A DNA stretch of 64,000 bases from Mesorhizobium ventifaucium (GTDB lineage Bacteria; Pseudomonadota; Alphaproteobacteria; Rhizobiales; Rhizobiaceae): NCBI RefSeq assembly GCF_935822925.1, contig NZ_CAKXZS010000003.1, forward strand, positions 310,731 through 374,730, given 5' to 3'. The notes beneath the pieces are model-generated. The model worked only from the letters and a program-made list of their open reading frames with translations. It searched no databases and was not told the origin of the DNA. Position numbers and translations under genes: made by a program. This document shows positions 1 through 7,595 of this stretch, piece by piece. Every line of letters starts with the position of its first letter. The first letter of the stretch is position 1.

Positions 1-13
1 TGGCTGTGCCTGA
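1..13 (+). CDS. soxY: C-terminal end of SoxY (partial)
   Basis: Only the last three codons and the stop are inside the window, reading Gly-Cys-Ala-stop at 2-13. SoxY, the thiosulfate-carrying protein of the Sox pathway, ends in a Gly-Gly-Cys-rich swinging arm whose cysteine holds the sulfur substrate. SoxY is normally encoded directly before SoxZ, which starts 16 bases downstream here. The call rests on this context and on the Gly-Cys end; the rest of the gene lies left of the window. Confidence 0.55.
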
Positions 14-28
14 GATCGGAGAGAGACA

Positions 29-355
29 GTGACCACCCCGACACCACGCGTGATCGTGCCAAACACTGCGGCGAAGGGGGAGATTTTTCAGGTCAAGACC
101 ATTATCAGCCATGAGATGGAAACGGGGCTGCGCCATGATGATCAAGGCAATGTAATCCCGCGCAAGATCATCAACAAGTTTGTCTGCAGCTACAACGAAA
201 CCGTGGTGTTCAGTGTCGATCTTCACGAGGCGATTTCGGCCAACCCATTCTTCGAATTTTCCTTGCGCGCGACGGAGAGCGGCCGGCTCGATTTTGTCTG
301 GGAAGAAGACGGCGGTGCCGTCTATATGTTGTCGCACCAGTTCACGGTCGGTTGA
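29..355 (+). CDS. soxZ: SoxZ, thiosulfate carrier partner
   Basis: The 108-residue protein has the full SoxZ fold length and the family signatures: a KGEI segment near residue 16, HEMETGLR at 28-35, IINKFVC near 47-53 and RATESG near 80-85. SoxZ pairs with SoxY in the periplasm; the SoxYZ complex carries the sulfur atom between the Sox enzymes that oxidise thiosulfate. There is no signal peptide, as expected, because SoxZ is exported together with SoxY. The start is GTG at 29, the first start after the SoxY stop, with a GGAGAG stretch just before it. A cytochrome and a sulfide dehydrogenase flavoprotein follow on the same strand. Confidence 0.95.
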   Translation: MTTPTPRVIVPNTAAKGEIFQVKTIISHEMETGLRHDDQGNVIPRKIINKFVCSYNETVVFSVDLHEAISANPFFEFSLRATESGRLDFVWEEDGGAVYMLSHQFTVG

Positions 356-445
356 GGTGGCGACGCAATCGAGCTGCGCGAATTAAAGCGTGACAAGTTG
401 AGTGGGAGCGTGACCGGAAAACTGCGAAACAGACGGGTATTCAGC

Positions 446-760
446 ATGCGCCCCGTCGCGAGATCTGCGATTGCCACGGGCCTCGTGCTGCTCTTCAGCC
501 AATCCGGCGCGGCGGCGGGGCCCGATCAAGGCGCTCAACTCGCCGCGACCTGTGCGTCCTGCCATCGTCTCGATGGCGGCGGCACAGGCATTCCCAGCAT
601 CATCGGGCTTGGTGAGGAGAGGCTCACCAACGCCCTGCTTGCCTACCGCGCGAGCGAGAGTCCAAATCACATCATGCACGTTATCGCGCTGTCGCTCAGC
701 GACGAGGAGATCGCGAGTGTCGCGCGCTATGTCGCAGCGCAGGGAAGTAACCCGCGATGA
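446..760 (+). CDS. Periplasmic monoheme cytochrome c, partner of the sulfide dehydrogenase flavoprotein
   Basis: The 104-residue protein starts with a Sec signal peptide (basic MRPVAR, hydrophobic core, AAA-type cleavage site near residue 24). One heme c site follows, C36-A-S-C39-H40. The segment near residues 77-97 (His-Ile-Met-His, then LSDEEIASVARYV) resembles the FccA/SoxE type of class I cytochrome. ATG 446 is preferred over an upstream TTG at 398 because it gives a proper signal peptide. Its stop overlaps the start of the next gene (ATGA at 757-760), so the two are probably translated together as cytochrome and flavoprotein subunits of flavocytochrome c sulfide dehydrogenase. Classical FccA is often diheme; this one carries a single heme. 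Confidence 0.85.
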   Translation: MRPVARSAIATGLVLLFSQSGAAAGPDQGAQLAATCASCHRLDGGGTGIPSIIGLGEERLTNALLAYRASESPNHIMHVIALSLSDEEIASVARYVAAQGSNPR

Positions 761-2025
761 AATCCTGGACTCGTCGCGAGTTCGGCCGCCTCACCGGAGC
801 AGCGTTGCTAACGGCGCTTAACCAGCCGAAGGCGCGGGGCCAGGCCAAGGCGCGTGTCGTCGTGATCGGCGGCGGCATCGGCGGCGCAACCGTCGCCAGA
901 TATCTCGCCGCCAGCGCCACGGCTATCGAGGTGACCCTGGTCGAACCGCGGCAGACCTACGCGACCTGTTTCTTCAGCAATCTCTATCTCACCGGGCTGC
1001 GCTCGTTCGAATCGCTCAGTCATGGTTATGAAGCGCTGGCAAAACAATATGGTATCATCGTCATTCATGAGTCCGCCGTGGCGATTCACCCGGCGGCGAA
1101 AACCGTTGCACTCAACAACGGTTCAAAGCTCAGCTACGACCGTCTCGTTGTTGCGCCAGGCATCGCATTCAGGGATCGGGCGATTAAGGGCTATGACGAA
1201 GCGGCGATGGAGATCATGCCGCACGCCTGGAATGCAGGGCAGCAAACCAGGCTATTGCGCCAGCAACTGGAAAGCATGGAGGACGGCGGGCTGTTCGTGC
1301 TCGTTGCTCCGCCGAATCCGTTTCGCTGCCCGCCCGCCCCCTACGAGCGCGCTTCGCTCGTCGCCTCCTATTTCCAGCGCCGCAAACCCAAGGCCAAGAT
1401 TCTGATCCTCGATGCGAAAGACAGCTTCAACGCGCAGGACCTGTTCCAGGACGCTTGGAACCGCCACTATCCGGGAATGATCGAATGGCTACCGGCTCAG
1501 TTCACCGGCGGGGTCACGGCAATCGACGCGAAGACCCGGTCGGTGATCACCGCGGGAGCAACATTCAAGGCCGCGGTGGCCAATGTCATCCCGGCGCAAA
1601 TGGCCGGGCGCTTGGCGCAGCTGGCGGGGCTCGCCAACCGGTCGGGCTGGTGTCCGGTCGATCCGGTCACCTTCGAATCGGCGCTGCAGCCCGGCGTCCA
1701 TCTGGTCGGTGACGCGATCATCGGTGGAGATATGCCGAAATCCGCCTTCTGCGCCAACAGCCAGGCCAAAGCCTGCGCCTTTGCCATCGCGGCCGATCTC
1801 ACCGGATCAGCGCGTTTCCCCGCGCATTTGTTCAACACCTGCTACACCTATCTCGCCCCCGACGATGCGTTCAGCAACGCCATCAGCTTCAAGCCCGTCG
1901 ACGGGAAGCTCAAGAGCGTCATCAGCTTCGTCAGCAAGGTCGAGGAAAGCTCCGAGGTCCGCCGGCAGGCTGCGCGCGCGGCGGAAGGCTGGTATGACGC
2001 CTTCACGCACGACGTGTTTGGCTGA
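757..2025 (+). CDS. fccB: Flavocytochrome c sulfide dehydrogenase flavoprotein (FccB/SoxF)
   Basis: The 422-residue protein begins with a twin-arginine signal (RREFGR, residues 6-11). A dinucleotide-binding fold follows, VVVIGGGIGGA near 34-44. Cysteines typical of FccB are visible: TCFFSNLYLTG near 70, FRCPPAPYER near 190 and the FCANSQAK segment near 330. The second FAD-binding region (GVHLVGDAI) lies just before that. These enzymes oxidise sulfide to sulfur in the periplasm and pass electrons to the cytochrome c subunit encoded just upstream, with which the gene overlaps by four bases. SoxF is the name used in Sox operons. A broken second copy of its 3' end lies 2 kb downstream (4039-4143). 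Confidence 0.93.
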   Translation: MKSWTRREFGRLTGAALLTALNQPKARGQAKARVVVIGGGIGGATVARYLAASATAIEVTLVEPRQTYATCFFSNLYLTGLRSFESLSHGYEALAKQYGIIVIHESAVAIHPAAKTVALNNGSKLSYDRLVVAPGIAFRDRAIKGYDEAAMEIMPHAWNAGQQTRLLRQQLESMEDGGLFVLVAPPNPFRCPPAPYERASLVASYFQRRKPKAKILILDAKDSFNAQDLFQDAWNRHYPGMIEWLPAQFTGGVTAIDAKTRSVITAGATFKAAVANVIPAQMAGRLAQLAGLANRSGWCPVDPVTFESALQPGVHLVGDAIIGGDMPKSAFCANSQAKACAFAIAADLTGSARFPAHLFNTCYTYLAPDDAFSNAISFKPVDGKLKSVISFVSKVEESSEVRRQAARAAEGWYDAFTHDVFG

Positions 2026-2201
2026 TCGCCGTTGCCAAGTGAGGCCAACCGCCGAGGCGGTCCAGGCACGACGACACGGGGCAAGGCGGGCCATGGACAA
2101 GATGATGGAATCCACACCGAGTCATGCTCAACCCGCGCCGCAACGTGTCCCGCTGTTCGTGTCGTGACGGACGTACTGCGGCCCTGTCGGAAAGGGTAAG
2201 G

Positions 2202-2756
2202 TTATGCGTGGGCCTGCCCAGCGATGCGGCATCCCTCGTCATCACATCCGGCATTCGGTTTTGCTTCGCCCGCGCGCCTCGGCGTCAGCGTATCCCCGAT
2301 GAGTGTCGCGATCGCAGCACCGAGACGCATGTCATCAAGATGGCCGAACTTGTGAATGTGCAAATATCCGCGCCGGTCGATTAGTCTAGAAGCGTTGTCG
2401 GCGTGCCCTGCATGCCACAGGCGCGCATGGTCTGTGGACCCTCGCTGCCCGGATCCTGCGCATCGATGCCCATGGGGAAGGTGATGCGACACTCATGCAG
2501 GGCCGCGAGCGCAGCGCGCGTTCCTTGCGCTTCGTGATGCTCGAACACGGTGTACACGCCGATCACGGCGAGATCGTTCTCGGGGAACGCGTCGCGCGCC
2601 TGGACAGCTTGCGGCAGGCCGTGACTAACGCAAACCGGAACACAGTATCTGGAACGCCACCGCGAACACAACCTTGCCGCGAAGTTCTGCCAGCGGCGAG
2701 GGAGCATTGAGCCAATGGGCGATCTGCCAGTCCGGCGCCGGACGGAATTCCGCCAT
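2202..2756 (-). pseudogene. Broken TlpA/redoxin-like thiol-disulfide protein
   Basis: Three reading-frame pieces join into one redoxin-type protein. The first runs from ATG 2756 (MAEFRPAPDW, then LRGKVVFAVAFQ). The second covers about 2640-2384 (SHGLPQAVQARDAF to QGTPTTLL). The third covers about 2390-2202 (DRRGYLHIHKFGHLDD to the end). Between pieces one and two, an extra T near 2640 disrupts what would otherwise read Cys-Pro-Val-Cys, the active-site pair. Between pieces two and three there is a 5-base insertion that creates a stop near 2384-2390. The gene's ATG overlaps the stop of the protoglobin gene (TGATG), so it was the second gene of that operon. Sequencing error could explain one indel but two are less likely. 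Confidence 0.78.
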
Positions 2757-3349
2757 CAAAAGTCTCCCTCCCTCGCATAGGGCCTCGACCACAGAATGGC
2801 CTGCAGCAACACGGCCTTGCTCCAGGCGGCGTGCATCGCTTCGACCTCGGCGGACGCATGCCCCTTCTTGGCGAGGAACGGCTTCATGGTGACCGAGATC
2901 GGAACGGCGAGTGCGAGCACGTAGCGCATGGGGATATGGGGCGCTGCCGAGACCCCGTCCGTCCTGTTCTTGCCGGAGCGGTGATGGCGGCGGCCGATCT
3001 CGTCCTGCCAGGCAAGCCATGCCTCGTCGTAGTCAGCCCGGCAGGTGTCGAGGATCCATTGGCCGAAGCGCTTGCGCACCGCATCGAGATAGGCGTCCAA
3101 CGGCTGATGCGTCTTGGCGTCGCTGAAATAGGCGAGGAGGTGCGGCGTGCTGCCGACGAACCCGTACCAGACGTCGAGGATGGCTTCGACTTGATCCTCG
3201 ACGACGCCGTGCGCCTGGCGCAGCGCGGCGACGTCCGCGTCTCCGAAGAGCAGCGTTGTCTTGAGCGTCGCGAGATCGTCTTTCGTGAGCGGCGACTTGG
3301 GCAGCGTCGTATCGCCGAGCCGGTAACCCGGAATGGAACTGGTCGTCAT
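2756..3349 (-). CDS. Protoglobin-domain heme protein
   Basis: This 197-residue protein matches the single-domain protoglobin family: an N-terminal IPGYRLGD motif, a central LLAYFSD segment, RFGQWILDTC near 115, and a helical globin-like body ending with a HIPMRYVLAL segment and a basic SVTMKPFLAKKG region. Protoglobins bind heme b and small gases such as O2, CO and NO, or act as gas sensors; the physiological role is not settled. It has no fused signalling domain. The downstream redoxin-like gene overlaps it by one base and is broken. A divergent MarR-type regulator, also broken, starts 81 bases away, and may once have controlled it. Confidence 0.82.
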   Translation of the reverse strand: MTTSSIPGYRLGDTTLPKSPLTKDDLATLKTTLLFGDADVAALRQAHGVVEDQVEAILDVWYGFVGSTPHLLAYFSDAKTHQPLDAYLDAVRKRFGQWILDTCRADYDEAWLAWQDEIGRRHHRSGKNRTDGVSAAPHIPMRYVLALAVPISVTMKPFLAKKGHASAEVEAMHAAWSKAVLLQAILWSRPYAREGDF

Positions 3350-3430
3350 GGAATGTCCTCCTTGGGCTTGCCGAGATAATTGCTACTTGCAGCGCGAATC
3401 CAAGCCGGTCAACACTGATTAGGAGCAATC

Positions 3431-4013
3431 ATGCCTGTTTCGCCAGAGGCTCTCGAAGCCGCCCATCTGATCGACCGGCTGGAGCGCCTCGCCCGCTCGG
3501 GCGAGCAGTCCGGGCGGCTCAATCCCGCTCAGTGGGACGCGCTCAGGTATCTCGCGCGCGCCAACCGTTTCTCGCGCACGCCAGCGGCGCTTGCTAACTA
3601 TCTTGCTTCGACGCGGGGGCACGGTGTCGCGGACGCTGGCCTCACTTGAGTACAAGGGCTATGTGTCGCGGGGTCCAAGCGCGCGCGACGGGCGTTCGGT
3701 CGAGTTCGCACTCACTCCGAAGGCGGAACATGCACTGGCGCGCGATCCCCTGCGCATCGTCGCCACAGACATCGAGCAGGCAACCGACGGCAATGTGGCG
3801 AAGCTGCTTGACGGACTCAGGCGCACCCTTAGGAACTCAATCGCCCGCAACAATGGCCGCGCGTTCGGCGCCTGTCTCTCATGCTGGCATTTTCGCGTCC
3901 GCGTCCGGCTATCGTCCCGGACGCCGCACCATTGCAGCCTGCTCGACGAACCCCTTTCCGAAGCCGACAGCCGCACCATCTGCGTCGAGCAAGAGCCGGC
4001 AGCCGCTGCATAG
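3431..4013 (+). pseudogene. MarR-type transcriptional regulator with one frameshift
   Basis: The first 55 or so codons (from ATG 3431, SD AGGAG at 3421-3425) encode an N-terminal helical part ending ALANYLASTRG. The frame then shifts. The next frame continues with TVSRTLASLEYKGYVSR, RDGRSVEFALT and a C-terminal tail, the wing and dimer helices of a MarR protein. The shift sits in a run of five G at about 3617-3621; removing one G restores a continuous MarR reading. The tail carries a Cys-x2-Cys and later His-Cys and Cys residues (ACLSC, HHCSLL, TICVEQE), a possible metal or redox site. It is divergent from the protoglobin operon, which it probably regulated. The shift could be a sequencing slip or a reversible slippage mutation. 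Confidence 0.75.
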
Positions 4014-4038
4014 CTGGATTGAGCGATTGTCCGTGCCA

Positions 4039-4143
4039 TGAAGCCGCTGTCGACGGCAAGGCCGAGGAAAGCTCCGGGGTCCGCCGCCAGGCGGCGCGCG
4101 GGGGAAGGCTGGTACGACGCCTTCACGCGACGTGTTTGGTTGA
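4039..4143 (+). pseudogene. Relic duplicate of the 3' end of the FccB gene
   Basis: The stretch from GCCGAGGAAAGCTCCG to the final GACGTGTTTGG and TGA is nearly the same as the last 90 or so bases of the intact flavoprotein gene (1930-2025). It contains the codons for GTAC/GTAT-GACGCCTTCACG and the same stop position. Compared with the intact copy it has lost about 30 bases between the Val-Asp-Gly-Lys codons and the Glu-Glu-Ser-Ser codons, plus single-base indels. It has no start and cannot encode a working protein. It marks an old duplication or recombination event at the edge between the sox genes and the oxidase cluster. Confidence 0.82.
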
Positions 4144-4152
4144 AGGCGAGGC

Positions 4153-6339
4153 TCAGCTCCGCTCGACGGCCGAGCCAGCCATGACCGAAGCGCCGACAGT
4201 ATGGCGGGCACGCTCCACCTCGGCGCCGGATCGTTGCTCCGGGATCAGCGCTGGAACAGGATCCGGCAGCCGCTCCAGCCGCAGCGAATTCACCACCACG
4301 AGGATGCTCGAGCCGGCCATGACCGCCGCCGCAAGGATTGGCTGCAGAAGGCCGAATGCTGCGAACGTCAGGGCGACGAGGTTGTAGCCGAACGCCCACA
4401 TAAGGTTGGTCAAGATTGTCCTGCGGACCGCGCGGGCGACGTCGACGATCCAGGGCAGCATCCACAATCCGTCCGCAGGCAGCACGAGCGCCGCAGTCTC
4501 GCGGGCGAGATCGGTGGCGGAGCCGACGGCAATACCGACATCTGCGGCGGCCAGGACCGGCCCGTCATTCAGTCCATCGCCGACCATCGCCACCGAACTG
4601 TGGTCATGGCGGAGCCGATCCAGGGCCAGCCGTTTGGCCTCCGGCGAAAGGCCCGCGCGGACGTCCTTGATCCCGACCAGGGCCGCGATCCGCTCCGCAG
4701 CTTGCGCCAAGTCGCCGGTCAACAGCGTGGCGTCGAGCCCGCGCTCACGCAGGGCCGCGATCGCGGCCTGCGCCTCAGGAAGCGGTGAATCATCGAGCGA
4801 CAGCACGGCGTGAACCTGCTCGCCCCAACCGACATAGACCACCGAATGACCGCTCGCCTCCAGCGACCGCGCACGCTCGGTCAGCGACGGGGGAAGCGGC
4901 CAGCCCAGATCATTCATCAATCTGCCGTTCCCTGCCGCTACGGGCCTGCCTTCGGCGCTGCCGCGGATGCCACGGCCGGGAACCGTCCGGATATCGCGGG
5001 TGACGAGCGGCGTGATGCAGCGCTGCGCGGCGGCTGCCGCGATGGCCCGCGCCAGACCATGCTCGGAAAGGCGCTCCAGACCGGCGGCGCGCGCCAGTAC
5101 TTCGTCGATGCCGACCTCCTGGCAGTCGACGCCGACGAGCCGCGCTTTGCCCGCCGTCAGAGTGCCGGTCTTGTCGAAGGCGAGCAACCGGACACGCGCG
5201 AGGGTCTCGAGCACGCCGGGGTCGCGGACCAGACAGCCGTGCCGTGCCAACCGGCCGATGCCGAGTGATGTCGCCATCGGAGCAGCGAGGCCGACGGCAC
5301 AAGGACAGGCAACCACCAGTACCGAGAGGCCAATCAGCAACGCCCGATCGAACGGCAATGACTGCGCCCAGTAAACGATCGTCAGCCCGCCGAGGGCGAG
5401 GACGAGCGGCACGGACACGCCAACGACGCGATCGGCAAGGCGCTGGGTTGGACTGCGACGGCCCAGCGCTTCGCGCACCGACCGGCAAATCCGCGCCCAG
5501 CGGGTTGCAGTCCCGTCACCGCTGCTTTGGATCAGGAGCGGGCCGTCGATATTGATACTGCCGGCAATCACGTTGGAGCCGGCGCCCTTTGTCACTTGCC
5601 GGCTTTCTCCGGTAATCACGGCTTCATCGGTGTTCGATTCCCCCTCGACAACCACGCCGTCGACCGGAATGCGCTCGCCTGGCCGGACCCGCACCAGCAT
5701 GCCGGCCGATACCTCCCGCACCGGACGGCGGATCTCTGTCGCGCCATCGACCACGGTCGCGCTCTCGCTTTCTGCGGCCAGAAGAGGTTCGAGGTCGCGC
5801 GCCGCCCTGGCGCGGCCAACAGCCTCGAGATAGCGGCCAACGGTGAATAGCATCAGCACCATCACGGCGGTGTCGAAATAGACATGCGTGCTGCCCTCGA
5901 ACACGGCAAATGCCGAATAGAGGTAAGCGGCAGCGACGCCAAGCACGATGAGTGCCGACGACGTCACTCGTCCCTGAATGCCATTGAGCCACATTTCGCG
6001 CAGATAGGGTCCGCCGAGAATCACCACCGCCGGCGTCGCGAAGATCCAGAGCAAAAGGTGGATCCACGGCAGCACGCCCGCATCGACGCCGGTGAACGCG
6101 TCCGAATAGAGGAGGAGGCTGAACATCATGATATTCATGGAGAGAAAGCCTCCCACGCCGAGTTGGATCAGAAGCCAGGCGGCTTCCCACTCTTCGTGTC
6201 TGCCGCTCTTCACCTGAAAGGCGATGCAACAGCCGTAGCAGCAGAAAGCGCAAGCCTCACCGTTGAGCCTGCGCTCCATCGGGCGCAGGCCGATGGGCAG
6301 CGAACAATGGCTACAGAGGATATCGCCATGCGCAGTCAT
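4153..6339 (-). CDS. Copper-type P1B ATPase of the CtpA/FixI-like group
   Basis: The 728-residue membrane pump has an N-terminal Cys-rich metal-binding region (CSHC near 9-12, then CCYGCC near 33-38). Eight or so membrane segments follow, with the TGES loop, the ion-path motif Cys-Pro-Cys, the phosphorylation motif DKTGTLT and the hinge GDGLND. This Cys-Pro-Cys pattern marks Cu-transporting P1B ATPases; the Cys-rich N-terminus is typical of the pumps that load copper into cbb3-type oxidases. The start is ATG 6339, overlapping the stop of the upstream gene (ATGA). The in-frame reading upstream of it looks random. The usual His-Pro of the nucleotide-binding domain (SEHPLA) reads SEHGLA here. 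Confidence 0.9.
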   Translation of the reverse strand: MTAHGDILCSHCSLPIGLRPMERRLNGEACAFCCYGCCIAFQVKSGRHEEWEAAWLLIQLGVGGFLSMNIMMFSLLLYSDAFTGVDAGVLPWIHLLLWIFATPAVVILGGPYLREMWLNGIQGRVTSSALIVLGVAAAYLYSAFAVFEGSTHVYFDTAVMVLMLFTVGRYLEAVGRARAARDLEPLLAAESESATVVDGATEIRRPVREVSAGMLVRVRPGERIPVDGVVVEGESNTDEAVITGESRQVTKGAGSNVIAGSINIDGPLLIQSSGDGTATRWARICRSVREALGRRSPTQRLADRVVGVSVPLVLALGGLTIVYWAQSLPFDRALLIGLSVLVVACPCAVGLAAPMATSLGIGRLARHGCLVRDPGVLETLARVRLLAFDKTGTLTAGKARLVGVDCQEVGIDEVLARAAGLERLSEHGLARAIAAAAAQRCITPLVTRDIRTVPGRGIRGSAEGRPVAAGNGRLMNDLGWPLPPSLTERARSLEASGHSVVYVGWGEQVHAVLSLDDSPLPEAQAAIAALRERGLDATLLTGDLAQAAERIAALVGIKDVRAGLSPEAKRLALDRLRHDHSSVAMVGDGLNDGPVLAAADVGIAVGSATDLARETAALVLPADGLWMLPWIVDVARAVRRTILTNLMWAFGYNLVALTFAAFGLLQPILAAAVMAGSSILVVVNSLRLERLPDPVPALIPEQRSGAEVERARHTVGASVMAGSAVERS

Positions 6340-7064
6340 GCGGGATGTCCGCCCAGCCAGGCAAGGCCGATATGCGCGTCGGAAGGCAGGAGACCACGGC
6401 CGAGCGTGATGAGACCGAGCAAAAGAATAAAGCCACCAGCCAGCCGCACGCCGCGCCGCCGCCAGGCTGGCCCAAGTATCCGGCCAACGCCGCCCATCAT
6501 CAACATCGCGGGGAAGGTTCCCAGTCCGAACCATGCCATGACGAGAAACCCGGGAAGCGCTCCGGCGGTGCTCGCCGCCTGGGCGGCGAAGGCATAGACC
6601 AGGGGACATGGCAGGAAGCCGTTGAAAACGCCAAAGGCAAGCGGTGCGGCGCTGCTCCGGGCAGTCAACAGACCACGCAGGGACAGTGCAAATGTGCTGC
6701 CGCCAAATCCGATCGCAAGGCGATGAAAAACCTGCAGCAAGCCGAAGAACTGCAACGCCATGGCAATCATGAGCAGGCCAGCGACGGTCGCGAGAATTCG
6801 TTGGGCGATGTCGAGGGAGCCGTTCAAGAGCGGCGCCGCCGTTAGACCTTGCGTGGTGCAGATAACCTGACCGATCGCACCCGCGAGCCCGCCCAGAAAG
6901 CAATAGGTTGTCAATCGGCCGGTATTATAGAGCAGGTGGCGAAGGACGGTTGCGCCTCCGCCTCGCTGATCGCGGCCCAGCGCGCAGGCAAAGCCGCCGC
7001 ACATTCCGATGCAATGAAAGCTGCCTGCAAATCCAGCGGCGAAGATCACGAGGTAGTAGATCAT
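6336..7064 (-). CDS. SafE/DsbD_2-type integral membrane protein of the oxidase cluster
   Basis: The 242-residue protein has about six membrane helices and the hallmark GSFHCIGMCGG near residues 14-24, with a second Pro-Cys motif in GFLPCPLVYAF near 150. These belong to the sulfite exporter TauE/SafE or DsbD_2 group, members of which are often encoded next to cbb3-type oxidase and copper-pump genes, where they are thought to help metal or thiol delivery during assembly. The stop overlaps the start of the P-ATPase (ATGA at 6336-6339), so the two are coupled. The substrate is not known from the sequence. Confidence 0.82.
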   Translation of the reverse strand: MIYYLVIFAAGFAGSFHCIGMCGGFACALGRDQRGGGATVLRHLLYNTGRLTTYCFLGGLAGAIGQVICTTQGLTAAPLLNGSLDIAQRILATVAGLLMIAMALQFFGLLQVFHRLAIGFGGSTFALSLRGLLTARSSAAPLAFGVFNGFLPCPLVYAFAAQAASTAGALPGFLVMAWFGLGTFPAMLMMGGVGRILGPAWRRRGVRLAGGFILLLGLITLGRGLLPSDAHIGLAWLGGHPA

Positions 7065-7094
7065 TGGCGTTTTCGAAGCGCCGCGTCCGCGTCG

Positions 7095-7217
7095 CTATTG
7101 CCGCACAAGATAGACAAGAAAGATGATAAAGCCGACGGTGCAGCCGCCATAGATGAGGAAGCCGAGCATCTGTGGCAAGCCGGCGTCAGCGAGCTTGAAA
7201 ACCGTGTCCTGTAGCAT
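7095..7217 (-). CDS. Tiny single-span membrane protein (40 aa)
   Basis: From ATG 7217 the frame encodes 40 residues: a short amphipathic start (MLQDTVFKLADAG) and one hydrophobic helix (MLGFLIYGG, then GFIIFLVYL), ending VRQ. A GGAGCAACGG stretch lies just upstream and can act as ribosome binding site. It sits in the minus-strand run between the oxidase genes and the SafE-like gene. I do not recognise a family. Small one-helix proteins such as CcoQ are common in cbb3-type oxidases, so an accessory subunit is a reasonable guess. Confidence 0.55.
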   Translation of the reverse strand: MLQDTVFKLADAGLPQMLGFLIYGGCTVGFIIFLVYLVRQ

Positions 7218-7231
7218 CCGTTGCTCCTATG

Positions 7232-7336
7232 TCAGCCGAAATAAAGACGAAGCACGTTTACCGCCACCTCGAATGCCAGGAAAAGGAGGTTCAATGCGGC
7301 GACCCCAAGGAGAATTTTGGCTACCAACATCTCCAT
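7232..7336 (-). CDS. Tiny single-span membrane protein (34 aa)
   Basis: The frame from ATG 7336 (or ATG 7330) encodes a nearly wholly hydrophobic peptide, MEMLVAKILLGVAALNLLFL and then AFEVAVNVLRLYFG. An AGGAG motif stands just before it; its spacing suits the second ATG (32 residues) better. It lies in the same direction as its neighbours, 14 bases before the 40-residue peptide gene. No family is recognised. It is probably a one-helix subunit or assembly peptide of the oxidase. Confidence 0.5.
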   Translation of the reverse strand: MEMLVAKILLGVAALNLLFLAFEVAVNVLRLYFG

Positions 7337-7370
7337 CACTCCTGCCTTATCAGTTCTTGCGACAGTCTTC

Positions 7371-7595
7371 TTAGAACAGACGGCCGGGGCCGAGCCCGCC
7401 CCAATAAACATACATGTAATACAGGCCCCAGGCGAACAGCAGCACGTAGACGACGAGAAGCCATAGCGGAATGAAGCCCACACGCGCCTGTATCAGGCCG
7501 CCGGCATAGTCCTCTAGTTCAGGGTGCGAGCTTTGACGTACATCCAGTTCCGGGTGCCTCGGGCTCTCCGGATCGCTGCTCTGCAGATCGCTCAT
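7371..7595 (-). CDS. Small membrane protein, CcoP-N-terminus-like (74 aa)
   Basis: The protein has a polar, acidic N-terminal stretch (residues 1-35) and one membrane helix (IPLWLLVVYVLLFAWGLYYM), then an aromatic-Gly tail. This layout recalls the N-terminal anchor of CcoP or FixP without its two heme domains. The heme domains of that role appear to be fused to the CcoO-like protein upstream. ATG 7595 follows a GGGAGATGGAGA stretch, a strong ribosome binding site. Its first 77 bases overlap the end of the preceding small gene in another frame. Confidence 0.62.
   Translation of the reverse strand: MSDLQSSDPESPRHPELDVRQSSHPELEDYAGGLIQARVGFIPLWLLVVYVLLFAWGLYYMYVYWGGLGPGRLF

Noticed and set aside
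6340..6903. A possible 188-residue N-terminal extension of the P-ATPase
   Set aside because: The extra part lies within the SafE-type gene in another frame and looks random. ATG 6339 overlaps the previous stop and gives the conserved Cys-rich start.
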